From positions 22,868-86,867 of the forward strand of contig WQVH01000004.1 in the NCBI GenBank assembly GCA_009781695.1: 64,000 nt of DNA, read 5' to 3'. This DNA comes from Oscillospiraceae bacterium. GTDB taxonomy: Bacteria; Bacillota; Clostridia; Oscillospirales; Oscillospiraceae. Under the pieces are notes generated by a model. That model did no database searches. It was not told the origin of the DNA and saw only the letters and a list, made by a program, of their open reading frames with translations. Position numbers and translations under genes: made by a program. This document shows, one piece after another, positions 63,239 through 64,000 of the stretch (the first letter of the stretch is position 1; the number at the start of each line of letters is the position of its first letter).

Positions 63239-63868
63239 CTATGTCTTTTTTATAAATGTTTTTAATTTTTTCGGGAATAGAGAGTTTGGTTGGAATCCTT
63301 TAGTTGTTACTCCAACAAGAACATTCCTTGAATTTTCCCACGTTTCTCGTTCCTGTGGAGTGATTAATTCCTCTTCATGTTGGTAGGATTCAAACTCTTC
63401 AAATCGATTTACGAACATCTTGTCCATTTCTGGAACTTCGAAAAGAACAATTGGAGGATCCGGGCGGTGGTTATTATACTGTTCTGAACCAGACATATTA
63501 GAGAAAGATGAAACTCGTGTGCAAAACATTAACTTAAATATAGTTTTATTACTAATTCCAGCATTTCCTATACATGCAGAAAACGCAAGTAAATCAAGCA
63601 CAAGAGAGTTTTGCTGTTCAGGTGGAATTGATTCAAGATCGTCATAGATGAAAATCAGATTACGTATACGACCCTGACAACGAGTGAGGTAATACATTAA
63701 CTTCATTGTCGCTTTCCCATACTCAGATGCCACTTTTGAAAACTTACTATAATGATTGACAGATGCCTTGTTTTCGCGGATGTATTTGTTTATCTCATCT
63801 TTTGTCGCCGATATGCCGAACTCCTCTTCAATCTTTTCAATTATGGTATTTATACTTATTGTAAGCAA
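63239..63868 (-). pseudogene. 5'-truncated P-loop ATPase-like gene remnant
   Basis: 209 codons with a clear Walker B-like segment, RIRNLIFIYDDLESIPPEQQ near residue 68, as in KAP or related P-loop NTPases that hydrolyse ATP at membranes or in defence and conflict systems. No Walker A motif is present and no ribosome site precedes the first usable codon (TTG 63868); the frame is closed by a TGA just upstream. The natural start of the full gene is therefore missing. The C-terminus (VLVGVTTKGFQPNSLFPKKL) looks intact. It may be a decayed gene or the remains of a transferred element; the DNA from 63869 to the window end shows no gene I can support. Confidence 0.55.
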
Positions 63869-64000
63869 TACAGCGGAACCTAGTGTAGTGTATCACTGAT
63901 AATTAGTATATGATTGCGTTTTATTTTTTCGTCTTGCAAGGCGAAAAAGCGCAGGAATGCCATTGGCCTTTCAAGTTTTTTCAACGCAGCAAGCCGGAAA

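Noticed and set aside
1..64000. CRISPR arrays, prophage or insertion sequences
   Set aside because: No regular repeat-spacer series, integrase, transposase or phage structural gene is seen; the repeats present are isolated short palindromes.

Overview
The window looks like chromosomal DNA of an anaerobic, amino-acid-fermenting member of the Firmicutes, most likely a Clostridia-type organism. The grounds are strong Shine-Dalgarno sites, a glutaconyl-CoA/crotonyl-CoA to butyryl-CoA operon with EtfAB, glycine reductase component C, a BKACE (beta-keto acid cleavage) cluster, a class B sortase, small alarmone synthetase and YajC, and a complete selenocysteine locus. No phage, IS element or CRISPR array was seen.

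Layout. 1-9.2 kb: sugar ABC transporter (left-truncated), CopA copper ATPase, HicAB toxin-antitoxin pair, tRNA-Leu(CAA), TelA-like protein, YitT-like protein and a cation diffusion facilitator. 9.4-20.4 kb: grdC-grdD (glycine reductase component C), an opposing secreted CAP-domain gene, threonine aldolase, then CoA-transferase, BKACE, hydroxyacyl-CoA dehydrogenase-like gene, cupin and a second CoA-transferase. 20.5-31.4 kb (minus strand): sortase B, then an operon reading gcdA-like, pyruvate/oxaloacetate carboxyltransferase-like, biotin carrier, acyl-CoA dehydrogenase, crt, hbd, bcd, etfB, etfA. 31.8-36.6 kb: tRNA-Lys, alarmone synthetase, yajC, a flavoprotein, cupin, mobA and a DUF1624-type membrane protein. 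36.7-45.4 kb: hom-lysC and a his operon (hisZ-hisG fusion, hisD, C, B, A, F). 45.4-49.4 kb: HAD phosphatase, NhaC antiporter with a structured leader, tandem-HD c-di-GMP-type protein. 49.5-62.1 kb (minus strand): selC-selB-selD-selA, a lipoprotein and two very large secreted proteins. 62.4-63.9 kb: a second toxin-antitoxin pair and an ATPase remnant.

The most notable content is in the selenium region. What reads as two unrelated ORFs (56389-55967 and 55828-52961) is one reading frame of 1142 codons interrupted by a single in-frame UGA. The UGA lies in a U-x-x-C motif of what I recognise as the UGSC-type family, and a 7-bp hairpin at bacterial-SECIS distance follows it. The gene is next to a tail-to-head paralogue in which the U and C are replaced by Ser and Thr. 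selD also carries an in-frame UGA at codon 17, at the catalytic position. The same minus-strand region therefore holds the Sec machinery (tRNA-Sec, SelB, SelD, SelA) and an exported selenoprotein that uses it.

Metabolically, the genes suggest fermentation of amino acids or related compounds: threonine aldolase could supply glycine to glycine reductase (component C here, selenoproteins A/B elsewhere), and glutaconyl-CoA could be decarboxylated to crotonyl-CoA and reduced by Bcd-EtfAB. The carboxylase genes here lack both the membrane Na+-pump subunit and a biotin carboxylase, so they may form a transcarboxylase. All functional assignments rest on reading motifs by eye; no database search was possible.
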